Shown: positions 18,206 through 28,599, numbered from the stretch's first letter. The stretch: 64,000 bases of DNA from JADZAA01 sp039810485 (GCA_039810485.1 JBDHXA010000004.1:12790-76789), one strand, 5' to 3'. Notes: generated by a model from the letters alone, not told the origin. A program made the numbers and translations.

Positions 18206-19026
18206 AAATCGCGGCAATGCCTTGCTCGCTTTTTTCTTGGCTGTTTTTTTTGATGTTTCTGCAGCCACTGCCGGCTTTATGCTTCGGCGACCTGCTTTTT
18301 AAACCATACGCAGCAAACCCTTATGAAGGACGCGTTGGCGTGATGGGGCAGTTAGAAGTAAAAAAACTGCGTCTTGACATTGGTAACTCAATTGATTTAA
18401 TGCGGTTTGCACAAGATTCCATCGTTTTTTCAATCGGAGCAGATTTTTTTACTTTTAGCCGGTTGCGCAGCGAGGGAAATTTAAAGTTTCCCGTAGAAAC
18501 AGCTGATTATTATTTTGGATTGAACGCAGCGGTTGTATTCCCGAAACAATTCGACTGGACGCCGTCGGCGCGATTGCGCTACGCTCATATTTCATCGCAT
18601 TTGATTGACGGTTTGGCAGATTCTGTCGGACATTTTAACGGCAATCTACCATTTGTTTATAGCCGCGAATTTATTGATGCAACATTTGCATTAGAAAAAA
18701 ACGGATTGAGATTTTACTGCGGATTGAACTATGTTTATGCGCGCCTACCGCGCTCTGCATCGCCAATTATTCCGCAATTAGGATTTGACATGCGCTATCC
18801 AATTTCAAAAATATTTGAATTTCAAGGCGGTCTCGATGAGAAGATAGCAGGCGTTGACGGCATTTTTCTGCCAATGCACGCAGCGCAAGTCGGAGTTTTG
18901 TTAAAAACATCGCCGCAACGAGGAATTTCTGCCAATCTCTATTATTTTAGCGGACGCAGCATTCACGGCATGTTCTTTCTCGAACGTGATGAATATGTGG
19001 CGGCAGGATTTCAAATACAATTTTAA
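18202..19026 (+). CDS. Probable outer-membrane beta-barrel protein (DUF1207-like)
   Basis: 274 residues with a GTG start inside the GTGA overlap with the previous stop. The signal peptide ends near ALCFG. The body alternates hydrophobic and polar residues in short strands (LRLDIGNSIDLMRF, YFGLNAAVVFP, ARLRYAHISSHLIDG) and ends in Phe (FQIQF), as outer-membrane barrels do. The arrangement resembles DUF1207 proteins, a family of unknown function; that assignment is from memory of the pattern. It lies between the HisA-like gene and the aldo/keto reductase. Confidence 0.65.
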   Translation: MKIAAMPCSLFSWLFFLMFLQPLPALCFGDLLFKPYAANPYEGRVGVMGQLEVKKLRLDIGNSIDLMRFAQDSIVFSIGADFFTFSRLRSEGNLKFPVETADYYFGLNAAVVFPKQFDWTPSARLRYAHISSHLIDGLADSVGHFNGNLPFVYSREFIDATFALEKNGLRFYCGLNYVYARLPRSASPIIPQLGFDMRYPISKIFEFQGGLDEKIAGVDGIFLPMHAAQVGVLLKTSPQRGISANLYYFSGRSIHGMFFLERDEYVAAGFQIQF

Positions 19027-19044
19027 TTGTGCCATAAATAAGAA

Positions 19045-20580
19045 ATGACAATTTTGGAAACAAGCACCATAGAGCGTTCTACTGCTGAATACGCCTCGAG
19101 ATTTCCACAATCATATTTTAGAAAACTCGCGACCGGTGAAACAGTTTCGCGAATCGGATTCGGCACATACCGCACTGCCATCGGCATTGAAGCACATGAG
19201 AATGCGTTGCGCAAAGCATTATTGTCTGGCATCAATCTTATTGACACTGCAAGCAATTACGCTTTTGGCGACAGTGAAATACTTATTGGCAGCACGCTTG
19301 AAGATTTAATAGCCGAGGGAAGCGTTTCTGCGGATGAACTTGTAATAGTCACCAAATCGGGCTATATTCAAGGTGAAATTTTAGAAGAGGCAAAGCGCGG
19401 AGAGCTTGAAGGCAGGCGCATACCGGGCGTTGTAAAATTAGAGGAAAATGTTTGGCATAGCATTCATCCTTTTTTTATAGCAGAGCAGCTCAATCAATCG
19501 CTCGAGCGTCTCAACTTATTGCATATTAACGTCCTACTGCTTCATAATCCTGAATATTATTTGGCTTGGGCGCAGTCGGCCGGCAACACGCTCGAATCAG
19601 CGCGAGAAGAATTTTACAGAAAAATGCGATTGGCATTTGAATACTGTGAGAAAGCCGTTTCCAATGCTAAAATTTCATGGTATGGAATTTCATCAAATTC
19701 TCTTGGCTATATGCCTGAGCATTACCAGTTCTGCGCGCTAGACAAATGTTATCGCATTGCTGAAGACATTGCAGGAAGCGACCATCATTTTCGATTTGCA
19801 CAGCTTCCGCTGAATCTTTTGGAAACTGGCGCCGCAGTGCATAAAAATCAAGAGAATGGAGAGCTAACATGCCTTGAATTTGCGCAAAAATTCGGCATTT
19901 CTGTATTAGCCAACCGCCCATTGAATGCGCTTTCGGGCGGCTCAACATTAGTGCGACTTACAACACAAGCAACAACAAGCACCGCACCCGAGCCAAAACA
20001 TATTGAGCATCTGATTGAGCAGACAATTGATCATGAACGCATGCTTTTTTCAGAATTATTATCGGCTCTTGACATTCCGCAGAACGATTTATTTATTCTT
20101 CGCGGTTTGGCAGCAACCGGCGAAGCAACCAAAATACTATGGAAGTCATTGCCTTCATTTGCCGATTGGAGTACAGTTTTATTAGAGCAATTCGAGCCGC
20201 GAGCCAATCAAGTAATTTCATATTTGCAACAAATAAACACAAGCGACATTTCTGAATGGCTGTTTGCATACATTCCATTGCTGCAAGAAATGTGGAACAA
20301 CATTTCAACATATTATACATCAAAGGACACTCCAGTTTCACTGGCAATAAAGCGCTCTGCAAACGCCGCTTTTGGTAAAGAATACGGGCTGCTGCCCATG
20401 ACTCAGCTCGCACTTCAAACATCTATGAACTCGGAAGGCATATCGTCTACGCTAATGGGTGCTCGATCTGTTGCATATATAGATGATGCATTGACGGCGC
20501 TTGAATCCAAGCTTAAGCAATTGCATGCAAATGATTGGAAATCGTATCTTGCCGCAATTACGCAGTCAAATGGAAATTAA
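19045..20580 (+). CDS. Aldo/keto reductase family protein with long C-terminal extension
   Basis: 511 residues; usual members have 280-340. Residues 30-320 hold the barrel: IGFGTYRTA, DTASNY (D67, Y72), VIVTKSGY (K104), VLLLHNPE (H167), which fit the Asp-Tyr-Lys-His tetrad of the NAD(P)H-dependent family. SNSLGY... and FAQKFGISVLANRPLNAL follow. Residues ~330-440 are an insertion rich in helices, and the end (SSTLMGARSVAYIDDALTALE) is the family's usual C-terminus, so the extra part is inserted rather than appended. Substrate unknown. It starts 18 bases after the barrel-protein gene and closes that run. Confidence 0.83.
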   Translation: MTILETSTIERSTAEYASRFPQSYFRKLATGETVSRIGFGTYRTAIGIEAHENALRKALLSGINLIDTASNYAFGDSEILIGSTLEDLIAEGSVSADELVIVTKSGYIQGEILEEAKRGELEGRRIPGVVKLEENVWHSIHPFFIAEQLNQSLERLNLLHINVLLLHNPEYYLAWAQSAGNTLESAREEFYRKMRLAFEYCEKAVSNAKISWYGISSNSLGYMPEHYQFCALDKCYRIAEDIAGSDHHFRFAQLPLNLLETGAAVHKNQENGELTCLEFAQKFGISVLANRPLNALSGGSTLVRLTTQATTSTAPEPKHIEHLIEQTIDHERMLFSELLSALDIPQNDLFILRGLAATGEATKILWKSLPSFADWSTVLLEQFEPRANQVISYLQQINTSDISEWLFAYIPLLQEMWNNISTYYTSKDTPVSLAIKRSANAAFGKEYGLLPMTQLALQTSMNSEGISSTLMGARSVAYIDDALTALESKLKQLHANDWKSYLAAITQSNGN

Positions 20581-20812
20581 TAATTATTTATTTTAATTTC
20601 GCTCTCGCATAAAAGCGGCAACGTGCATTTTTATCATTAATCATAGAAATATTATGCAGATTCTATTTAATCTGCTAATATAATTAAACATTTTATTGTT
20701 TGCGGATATGATTCTAATTTTATTGATATCTTGAAATTATTTAACATCGCAACAAACAATTGTTTTGCAAGCCAAAACATAAATATATTTTTAGAAGTAT
20801 TGAAAGAATCTA

Positions 20813-21682
20813 ATGAATAGCATGACCGGATTCGCCAAAGCGGAAACTACTGAAAACAGCATTACGGCTACAGTGGAAATTCGCAGTGTCAACGGCAAAT
20901 ATCTTGATGCGAGTATACGCTTGCCACGCTCTCTAGCAACCAAAGAAAATGAAGTACGCGATATTGTGCGCAAAATGATTTCACGAGGCAATCTTTCGTT
21001 GAATATAAATGTAGAAGGATCAAAAAGCTCAGCACCAAAGTTTAACGAAGACATTGCAATAGAGCATTTTACAGCATTAAAAAATCTCGCAAAAAAACTA
21101 AAATTAAAAGAGCAGCCCGGGCTTGCCGACTTGCTCAGATTTTCGCAAGATTTATGGGAAAGTCCGGCTGACGACCGCACCGAACAATCATGGGAAATTG
21201 TAAAAAAAACGCTTGAAACAGCTCTAAAAGAATTAGACATTGCGAGAAAAAATGAAGGAAGAGAATTAGCAAAAGATCTGAAATACAGAATAAAGCATAT
21301 TGAGGATATTACCGCAAAGATTGAAGAAAAAGCGGTGGAAAGAGCGCCGGAAGAGCGTGAAAAATTACGTCAAAGAATTGCGCAATTATTTGAAAGCGAT
21401 GAAATTGACGAGCAGCGTTTGCAAATGGAGATCGTGTTGCTCGCCGACAAGCTCGACATTTCAGAAGAATGTGTCCGTTTGCGCAGTCATATTAAATTTT
21501 ATCATGAATTACTGAAATCAAATGAGCCAAGTGGACGAAAAATGAATTTTTTGCTTCAAGAATTGCATCGCGAAACAAACACCATCGGCTCGAAGGCAAA
21601 CGACGCCGAAATTTCGCACTATGTTGTTGAAATAAAAGAGGAATTGGAAAAGATCCGCGAACAAGTGCAAAATATCGAATAA
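20813..21682 (+). CDS. yicC: YicC family protein (endoribonuclease YicC type)
   Basis: 289 residues, the family's normal length. It begins MNSMTGFAKAE and VEIRSVNGKYLD, the signature YicC N-terminus, and ends with the charged DUF1732 region (LADKLDISEECVRLRSHI, NFLLQELHRETNTIGSKAND). YicC proteins act on RNA; the exact cellular role here is not visible. It is followed 18 bases later by gmk, a neighbourhood seen in many bacteria. The 232 bases upstream are AT-rich with nothing recognisable. Confidence 0.93.
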   Translation: MNSMTGFAKAETTENSITATVEIRSVNGKYLDASIRLPRSLATKENEVRDIVRKMISRGNLSLNINVEGSKSSAPKFNEDIAIEHFTALKNLAKKLKLKEQPGLADLLRFSQDLWESPADDRTEQSWEIVKKTLETALKELDIARKNEGRELAKDLKYRIKHIEDITAKIEEKAVERAPEEREKLRQRIAQLFESDEIDEQRLQMEIVLLADKLDISEECVRLRSHIKFYHELLKSNEPSGRKMNFLLQELHRETNTIGSKANDAEISHYVVEIKEELEKIREQVQNIE

Positions 21683-21700
21683 ACAAATTAATTTCAACTT

Positions 21701-22255
21701 ATGTTCCGTAAAAATTTGCTTGTTCTTTCGGCTCCGAGCGGCGGCGGCAAGACCACCGTTGCGCGGCATTTGCTTGCTGTATTTCCTGAATTGCAATTTT
21801 CAATCTCTGCAACCACTCGTCCGATACGTTCAGGCGAGATTCATGGCAAGGATTATTTTTTCCTTAGTCGCGACGAGTTTTTACAAAAGATTGCAGAAGG
21901 CGATTTGTTGGAATATGAAGAGATTTTTGGCAATTTCTATGGCACTTTGCGATCAGAGGTGCAACGGTCATTAGACACGCATAGTCCGATGCTCTTTGAT
22001 GTTGATGTAAAGGGCGCGATTTCTATTCGCAAAGCATTTCCACATGACTCGCTTTTGCTCTTTATAGCACCGCCCGACATGTTTGCGCTTGAGCAGCGCC
22101 TGCGCGCTCGCAGTACCGAAACCGACGAACAAATACGTCTGCGATTAGCTCGCGCCAAAATGGAAATGCGTTTTGCAGATGATTTTGACATGGTAATAGT
22201 TAATGACAATTTACAGCAAGCTTTAGCAAAAGCAGAGCAATCAGTACAGCAGTAA
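21701..22255 (+). CDS. gmk: Guanylate kinase
   Basis: 184 residues, typical length. The P-loop is APSGGGKTT (11-19), followed by the GMP-binding part (SATTRPIRSGEIHGKDYFF) and the lid region (RLRARSTETDEQIRLRLARA). It phosphorylates GMP to GDP with ATP, an essential cytoplasmic step of purine nucleotide synthesis. The start ATG has no clear Shine-Dalgarno, as for most genes here. No rpoZ follows, although that is common elsewhere. Confidence 0.95.
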   Translation: MFRKNLLVLSAPSGGGKTTVARHLLAVFPELQFSISATTRPIRSGEIHGKDYFFLSRDEFLQKIAEGDLLEYEEIFGNFYGTLRSEVQRSLDTHSPMLFDVDVKGAISIRKAFPHDSLLLFIAPPDMFALEQRLRARSTETDEQIRLRLARAKMEMRFADDFDMVIVNDNLQQALAKAEQSVQQ

Positions 22256-22407
22256 TTTTATTTGATTTTTCTACAAAAGATAAATTTTCCTTATTTAGGA
22301 TTGGTAAATTATATCAAACAAATTAATATCAGCATCTCTAAACATCAACAAAGCCGCAAGTATTCGGCACAGCTAAAATTATTATTTTCACACAATGAGG
22401 AACTACA

Positions 22408-23667
22408 ATGAAAATGAATTTAAATTTTACTTTTACTTTAATTACATTTCTATTTTTTGGCAATTTATATGTTTTTTCACAATGGACTAATATGAAAGCT
22501 CCAGAACTAACTTACTCGAAATTAGAGGTTTCTAACAATGGGAAAAATATTGCTGCCTTTGCTTTGGATATTGATTTAACTAATTTTAAAAATGCACCAA
22601 AGTATATTATTTCGCATGATTACGGAGCAACATGGCAAACCGTTAGCCCTCCCGACACGGCTGGGTTGACAGATCCATTGCTTGCATCGCCTATTACTAT
22701 GTTTTGGGATGGCGACGACTTATTTATTCAAAACCTGAATAAAAGCAATCTATTGAGAAAGTCATCTGATTACGGTGCTACTTTTACTGTTGTGCACGAC
22801 AAAATTCCTGCCCTACACTTAAATCTGCTTCGTTTGCCCAATGGCAAATGGTACTACGGCTACAACGGAGAACGATATGCCTCAACCGATAAAGGCATCA
22901 CATGGTCTGATGACGGACCTAACAATTGCGGGCTTATGCATTATGCAATTGCAAATAATGGAAATATTGTAACGACGTCAAACAATGGAGTAAGCTACAG
23001 CTCAAACAATGGTAACTCGTGGGAGCGGGCAACTTTTCCTTCCAACGACAGCTTTATTGATTCCGATAATTCAATTAGCAAAGCTCCCGACGGCTCTTTA
23101 TATTTCCTAGCGAAAACCAATACTGTAATTTATAAATCTTCGGATAATGGAGTGTCTTGGCAGAAAGTAAATCCTAGCTTGTCTTTTGTTAATGCCATAG
23201 CTATTATTTGTTCTGGAACTGACATTATTTCTTTTAGCAAAAGCGGCGGCACTTTCAAAAGTACCGACGGTTGCAAAAATTTCTCAGAAATGACTCCAAA
23301 CGCACCGAAATCTGGCTGTTTAGTGAATCAGGGCTATGCAATGACGGAGTCATCTTCAGATATTTTTATAGCCGGGCAATCAGCAATATATAAATATCGC
23401 AAATCTCCCGTTTCAGGAATAAACGATAAAACAGCAGACATTACAATTAATATCTCGCCAAATCCTGCTCAAGATTTTATAGAAATAGAAAATATTTCGC
23501 CTTCTGCCATTTTTACATTATACAATAGTTTAGGCGGAACAATAGTTAACAATGAAAATATCACGGGCAATAAAATAGATGTCAGTAGATTGTCAAGCGG
23601 CGCGTACCTGATAAAGTTTCAAGATAATAATAATTTTTCGTTTAAAAATATAATGATAAGCAGATAA
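22408..23667 (+). CDS. Secreted Asp-box (BNR) repeat protein with T9SS sorting domain
   Basis: 419 residues. The signal peptide ends near NLYVFSQ. At least six Asp-box motifs S-x-D-x-G-x-x-W/F (SHDYGATW, SSDYGATF, STDKGITW, SSNNGNSW, SSDNGVSW) indicate a sialidase/VPS10-like propeller. No glycosidase catalytic residues can be identified, so it is more likely a binding propeller. The final ~75 residues are a T9SS tail (ISPNPAQDFIEI ... SSGAYLIKF ... IMISR). A GAGGAA lies six bases before the ATG, a stronger ribosome site than its neighbours have. Confidence 0.85.
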   Translation: MKMNLNFTFTLITFLFFGNLYVFSQWTNMKAPELTYSKLEVSNNGKNIAAFALDIDLTNFKNAPKYIISHDYGATWQTVSPPDTAGLTDPLLASPITMFWDGDDLFIQNLNKSNLLRKSSDYGATFTVVHDKIPALHLNLLRLPNGKWYYGYNGERYASTDKGITWSDDGPNNCGLMHYAIANNGNIVTTSNNGVSYSSNNGNSWERATFPSNDSFIDSDNSISKAPDGSLYFLAKTNTVIYKSSDNGVSWQKVNPSLSFVNAIAIICSGTDIISFSKSGGTFKSTDGCKNFSEMTPNAPKSGCLVNQGYAMTESSSDIFIAGQSAIYKYRKSPVSGINDKTADITINISPNPAQDFIEIENISPSAIFTLYNSLGGTIVNNENITGNKIDVSRLSSGAYLIKFQDNNNFSFKNIMISR

Positions 23668-23821
23668 GCGATATATCCACCTTGAAAAATAAATTGCAGC
23701 CCATAATTTCGAATAAGTATTGATTCATTTATCATTGCTTTTAACTATTGTTTAAATAGCGCTTAAATATTTATTTTCACTTTTTCGATAAACAACGTCA
23801 GCAACATATTAAAGTTTAACT

Positions 23822-25225
23822 ATGAATACATATCGCATTGAGCATGATTTTCTTGGAGAAATGAATATTCCCGACAATTTCTACTATGGTGTGCAGACAA
23901 TGCGGGCTATAGATAATTTTCCGATTACCAATATTCCTATTTCAACAGTTCCACAGCTGATACGCGCCTTTGCTTATGTGAAAAAGGCGGCAGCTTTAGC
24001 CAATGCTGATTTAGGCGTAATGTTGCAAAATATTGCCGATGCCATTAGCCAAGCATGCGATGCAATAGCCTGCGGAGAATTGGCGGATCAATTTCCCGTC
24101 GACCTAATTCAAGGTGGAGCCGGAACTTCCACCAATATGAATATAAATGAAGTAATTGCGAATAAAGCATTGGAAATACTCGGATATCCAAAAGGGCGCT
24201 ATGATATTGTGCATCCCAACAACCACGTTAATTTTTCTCAATCTACCAACGATGCATATCCAACAGCTTTTCGTCTTGCTCTACATTACAGCATCACAGA
24301 ATTGATCGAAGAAATGAAGCAGCTCGTTGATGCATTTGCAGCAAAAGGCGAAGAATTTTCTGAGGTTTTGAAAATGGGACGCACTCAGCTGCAAGATGCT
24401 GTTCCTATGACGCTTGGCGCAGAATTTACCGGTTTTGCAGTTACCATACGAGAAGATATTGCGCGGCTAACCGAAGCTCAAGCTCTTATTACCGAAATCA
24501 ATCTTGGCGCAACAGCGATAGGCACTTCAATCAATGCGCCAAAGGGCTATCCTGAGTTGGCGACAAAGCACTTGGCAACAATCAGTGGAGTTTCGGTGCG
24601 ACTTGCCGAGAATTTGGTGGAGGCAACAAGCGATACCGGCGCATATGTGCAGCTTTCCGGCGTTTTGAAGCGCATAGCAGTAAAAATCTCAAAAATTTGC
24701 AATGATTTGCGTTTGCTTTCATCGGGTCCGCGTGCGGGCTTAAATGAAATAAATTTGCCTAAACTGCAGCCCGGCTCATCCATTATGCCAGGCAAAGTCA
24801 ATCCTGTGATGCCAGAAGCGATAAATCAAATTGCGTATTACGTAATAGGCGCTGACGTTACCATTACTTTGGCAGCAGAGGCTGGGCAGCTCCAACTTAA
24901 TGTTATGGAGCCTGTTATCGCATATTCACTTTTTAATTCAATTTCGATGATGCGCAATGGATTCCGCGCATTGCGCTCAAAATGCGTAGAAGGAATCACG
25001 GCAAATGCAGATATTTGTCGCAATTATGTGATGAACAGCATTGGCATTGTAACAGCACTCAATCCTATTTTGGGCTATGAAACTTGTGCAGCAATTGCCA
25101 AAGAAGCTCTCGAAACAGGACATTCGGTTTATTCTATTGTTCTGCAAAGACATCTCATGGATAAAGAAAAACTCGATGAAGTGCTTTCAACCGAAAATCT
25201 GATGCATCCCAAATTTTATGCATGA
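23822..25225 (+). CDS. aspA: Aspartate ammonia-lyase
   Basis: 467 residues, close to E. coli AspA, with long identical runs: YYGVQTMRAIDNFPI, QGGAGTSTNMN, KMGRTQLQDAVPMTLG, SKICNDLRLLSSGPR and the signature GSSIMPGKVNP (318-328). It cleaves aspartate to fumarate and ammonia in the cytoplasm. Fumarase C is the main alternative, but the LLSSGPRAGLNEI segment and the C-terminus favour AspA. Monocistronic by position; the next gene converges. Confidence 0.92.
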   Translation: MNTYRIEHDFLGEMNIPDNFYYGVQTMRAIDNFPITNIPISTVPQLIRAFAYVKKAAALANADLGVMLQNIADAISQACDAIACGELADQFPVDLIQGGAGTSTNMNINEVIANKALEILGYPKGRYDIVHPNNHVNFSQSTNDAYPTAFRLALHYSITELIEEMKQLVDAFAAKGEEFSEVLKMGRTQLQDAVPMTLGAEFTGFAVTIREDIARLTEAQALITEINLGATAIGTSINAPKGYPELATKHLATISGVSVRLAENLVEATSDTGAYVQLSGVLKRIAVKISKICNDLRLLSSGPRAGLNEINLPKLQPGSSIMPGKVNPVMPEAINQIAYYVIGADVTITLAAEAGQLQLNVMEPVIAYSLFNSISMMRNGFRALRSKCVEGITANADICRNYVMNSIGIVTALNPILGYETCAAIAKEALETGHSVYSIVLQRHLMDKEKLDEVLSTENLMHPKFYA

Positions 25226-25280
25226 TCGTGAGCGGCACATTCGATTGATTATTGATTAAAGCGAAAATTATTCCGTAATG

Positions 25281-26390
25281 TCAGTCAAACAAATGTCGCT
25301 GCACCCAATCTGCTATGCGGCGCGTTGCTTCCTCGCTTGGCCAATGCGCACCTTTGAACGGGAAAAATACATGATTTACTTTATTATTTTCTAAAGTATT
25401 ATGAAAAAGCTCGGCAGTTTGAAATGGTACTGTGGCGTCCTCGGTTCCGTGCGTAAGAAACAGTTCCACTCCATTTCTAAATAATTCTGGCAACCGCTCA
25501 ATAACTTTACCTTCGGGATACATGCTTGCACACATCATCACGACGCCTGCAAAACTTTCTGGATGGCGCGTTGCCACCACGCCGGCATAAAAACCTCCTT
25601 GAGAAAAACCAATTATAACTGGCAGAGCGTTTTTTACAGGCAATGTTGCTCGCGCATCTTGAATCGCAGAAAAATACCAATCGGCAGAATGCGACACAAT
25701 GTTTTCCTTTAACGAATCCGGCGCATTGAGATCTTCGCCGGCAGCAGATAATTTAAAGGCGAATGTTGAGGCAGATTCACGAAATTTTACATATGGCGCT
25801 TCGGGGCATACAAAGATAACATTATTTAATTCCAATGACTTTGCCCATCGCAACATAATTGACGGCTCTTGCCCATTGCCATGCAAAATCAAAACGAGAT
25901 AGTATTTTTTACGAGGATCGTAGCCGGCTGGATATAGTATTCTATACTTTCCTAAACGAGTTTGCGGAATAATTTTTTGCGGAAAATCATCGGCAATATC
26001 TGCATTTCGTCGAAACAGCTTCGTTGTCGAATCATATAATCGCTGCTTTTTCAAAATATTGAATAAAGAATCCGAAGTAAGTGCAGAAACGTCGCCACAG
26101 CCAATTTCACCAGCATTAAATAGAATTTTCATAGCAGAATCTGCTTTGTTCAAGCGCGCATAGCATCGCGCTAAAACAACTGCGCTGCCAACATCGCGCG
26201 GCATTGCCTGCACCCATACTCGCAAAAAGTTAGCCGCGGTCTGATAATCTTTATTTTTAAGATATTCTTCAGCCCTTTCTCTATAGCTTCGCTTCTCGAC
26301 CGGCACATTATTTTGAGCTAATGCAGAGCCAAAACAGAATATTAAGCTTAAAAAGAGTATAATATTTTGGAAACAAACCTTTTTCTTCAT
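25281..26390 (-). CDS. Exported alpha/beta-hydrolase (esterase/phospholipase-like) with TPR-like N-terminus
   Basis: 369 residues from the ATG at 26390; a TTG three codons upstream is less likely because the signal peptide (MKKKVCFQNIILFLSL...ALAQN) begins properly at the ATG. Residues ~30-130 look like a short TPR region (EYLKNKDYQTAANFLRVWVQ). The hydrolase part has LILHGNG, the nucleophile GFSQGG (Ser263), THGTEDATVPF and GAHWPSEE, giving a Ser-Asp-His triad of the carboxylesterase/phospholipase type. Probably periplasmic. Substrate unknown. Confidence 0.82.
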   Translation of the reverse strand: MKKKVCFQNIILFLSLIFCFGSALAQNNVPVEKRSYRERAEEYLKNKDYQTAANFLRVWVQAMPRDVGSAVVLARCYARLNKADSAMKILFNAGEIGCGDVSALTSDSLFNILKKQRLYDSTTKLFRRNADIADDFPQKIIPQTRLGKYRILYPAGYDPRKKYYLVLILHGNGQEPSIMLRWAKSLELNNVIFVCPEAPYVKFRESASTFAFKLSAAGEDLNAPDSLKENIVSHSADWYFSAIQDARATLPVKNALPVIIGFSQGGFYAGVVATRHPESFAGVVMMCASMYPEGKVIERLPELFRNGVELFLTHGTEDATVPFQTAELFHNTLENNKVNHVFFPFKGAHWPSEEATRRIADWVQRHLFD

Positions 26391-26586
26391 AATTATCAAT
26401 GAAAGGAATTAATGAGGCGCAAGTGCCAAAATATATTGTAATTATGCAAGCAACGATTCAAAATTATCAAAATTGACGGCTATCATAAATTTAAATGCTT
26501 TCATAATGTAACATTGCACGCTCCAAACACTTGAGCAAAGACATACTGATTTACTCAATTTAATCGTATAATAATCAAACCGCATC

Positions 26587-28599
26587 ATGCTTAAACAATA
26601 CAATATCGTAATTTTGCATGAATACTGCTTGTTTCGCTTAATATTCCTTCTGATGACCATCGCCCGATATTTACCATTGTTTCGTATTCCATTGCTTTTC
26701 ACCTTATTAGCCGCTCTATTCGCTTCAAGCGCAGATGCAGTGGCGCAAATGCTGTCAGCCAAAGAGAAATTAGCTTTTTTTGCGCGTGGCGGCATTAATT
26801 TTGTTTCGCATAACAGCGGATTTGGCACATTCGTCGGACCAGCTGATTGTGCTTCCTTGCAAGATGGCAAAGGAAGCGGTTTTTCAGGCACAATCGGCGT
26901 AGAATTGCCGTTGTTTTCCAAAAGTTTTCTCGGAATTGGCATTGGATTTACAAATTTCGGCGGCAAAAGCTCAGGAAATTCAGTGTTTAATTCTCGCGAT
27001 ACGACAAGCGGAGAGCTTACTCCCGTAACATTGCAAACAAATCTTACAGCCGCGATGCAGTATGCGGCTTTGCATCCAGAATTCAATACAATTCTTATTG
27101 AAAAATTATTGGGCGGGCCTTTGCGGCTGAGTATCGGCACATCGGCTTTTATTCCTCTATCTGCTTCGTTCGACCAAACAGAAAACATAATTTCACCAGC
27201 AAATGCCGCATTCATTGCCAATGGCAACAGATTACAGCAGCGCACCATAGCAAAAGGAGATATCAAAACAATAAAAGTGTTGTTTGGTATATCGGCAGGA
27301 ATTGAAAATATGATTCCCCTATCGTCTCGCTTATATTGCACACAACAAATTGGCGCTGATTTTCCACTCAATAATGCAACGTCAGACACAGATTGGAAAA
27401 TGCATGGCTTGCGCGCAGAAATAGGACTTCGCTATGCGCTTCACACAGAATCTACTCAGCCGATTATTTCTCCACCGCCTCCTCCACCGCCATTACCCTC
27501 GCCACCGAAGCACCGCGAACTATCGCCCGCTCTATCAATAACACTCAAAAAAGTTGATTTGAAGGGTAAAGAAGGACGCGAGTTAATAGCATCGCCTCCA
27601 ATAGTGAATGCAGTTTTTTTTGAGCAAAATTCTGCTGTGATTCCTTCTAAATACAGCCAGAAAGAGTTGTCGGGAGCCATACCGTCTGACGCTTTGGAAT
27701 TTCACCGTTACATCATTCCTTACATAGCTAAAATTCTCAGCGACAATCCTCGCGGAAAAGTAGAATTATATGGTGCAACATCAGGCGACGATGAAAGCCG
27801 CGGCGTTGAATTGGCGCAGCAGAGAGCTGACGCAGTGCGTAATATACTGATATCATTGGGTATTGCCAAAGAGAGAATAAGCGTGGCTGCCGACGTCAAT
27901 CCTGCCGTAAAAAGCTCGCAGGATTTGCCGGAAGGGCGCGAGGAAAATCGTCGAACTGACATTATTGTTAGGAATGTGCGCTTGCAAGAATATGTGTCGC
28001 GTCAGAATTATGCCGACATATCAGGTGCGGCAACAATGGAAATAATTGCCGAGGATCTTGCATCCGACAGCATTATCACTGTAAAATCGCCATGCTTTTC
28101 CACGCCACTAATTATTAATTCCGGAGGCACGTTTACAGTGCCTTTGCATTGCCGCACAACAGAAACTTCGGGCGCATATTCGCTGCAAGTTGAGGCAATA
28201 TCGAAGAATCTGTCTGCAACTGATTTCTATTTGTCTTCTCTTGGCAGCATTGAAAAAACAGGCGAAGATGTGTATGTCAATAATTTCGACGCCGTACTTC
28301 GCTTTAATTACAACAGCGATGAACTTTCAGCCGAAAACAAAGAATTACTGCGTCAAATGATAGAAAAAATGCCGTCCGGAACAATCATTACTATTTACGG
28401 AAGCGCAGATGCAATAGGCACTCAGCAGCGGAATATTCAGCTTGAGAAAAATCGCGCTTCAAATACCGAGCAGTTTATACGCTCTATTTCCGGCAATACA
28501 TTTACCATTCACACTGCCCAAGGAACAGATAAATTTCCTGAAAACACTCCCGAAGGCAGATTCCTTAACCGCAATATGCGCATACGCTTAGAAAAGTAA
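26587..28599 (+). CDS. OmpA-like outer-membrane protein with two OmpA-type domains
   Basis: 670 residues from the first ATG. An ATG at 26653 would leave a more normal signal peptide (MTIARYLPLFRIPLLF...AVAQ) and is a good alternative start. Residues ~60-290 are glycine-rich strands suggesting a barrel, then a proline linker (PPPPPPPLPSPP). Two peptidoglycan-binding OmpA-type segments follow: one around GKVELYGAT ... GREENRRTDIIV, the other at the C-terminus (LRFNYNSDELS ... FLNRNMRIRLEK). Likely anchors the outer membrane to the cell wall. A 315-codon antisense frame over its 5' part is a shadow. Confidence 0.82.
   Translation: MLKQYNIVILHEYCLFRLIFLLMTIARYLPLFRIPLLFTLLAALFASSADAVAQMLSAKEKLAFFARGGINFVSHNSGFGTFVGPADCASLQDGKGSGFSGTIGVELPLFSKSFLGIGIGFTNFGGKSSGNSVFNSRDTTSGELTPVTLQTNLTAAMQYAALHPEFNTILIEKLLGGPLRLSIGTSAFIPLSASFDQTENIISPANAAFIANGNRLQQRTIAKGDIKTIKVLFGISAGIENMIPLSSRLYCTQQIGADFPLNNATSDTDWKMHGLRAEIGLRYALHTESTQPIISPPPPPPPLPSPPKHRELSPALSITLKKVDLKGKEGRELIASPPIVNAVFFEQNSAVIPSKYSQKELSGAIPSDALEFHRYIIPYIAKILSDNPRGKVELYGATSGDDESRGVELAQQRADAVRNILISLGIAKERISVAADVNPAVKSSQDLPEGREENRRTDIIVRNVRLQEYVSRQNYADISGAATMEIIAEDLASDSIITVKSPCFSTPLIINSGGTFTVPLHCRTTETSGAYSLQVEAISKNLSATDFYLSSLGSIEKTGEDVYVNNFDAVLRFNYNSDELSAENKELLRQMIEKMPSGTIITIYGSADAIGTQQRNIQLEKNRASNTEQFIRSISGNTFTIHTAQGTDKFPENTPEGRFLNRNMRIRLEK

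Noticed and set aside
26442..27389. 315-codon open frame on the minus strand
   Set aside because: Lies opposite the OmpA-like gene, has no domain or signal and is rich in Pro/Asn/Lys as expected of a shadow frame.
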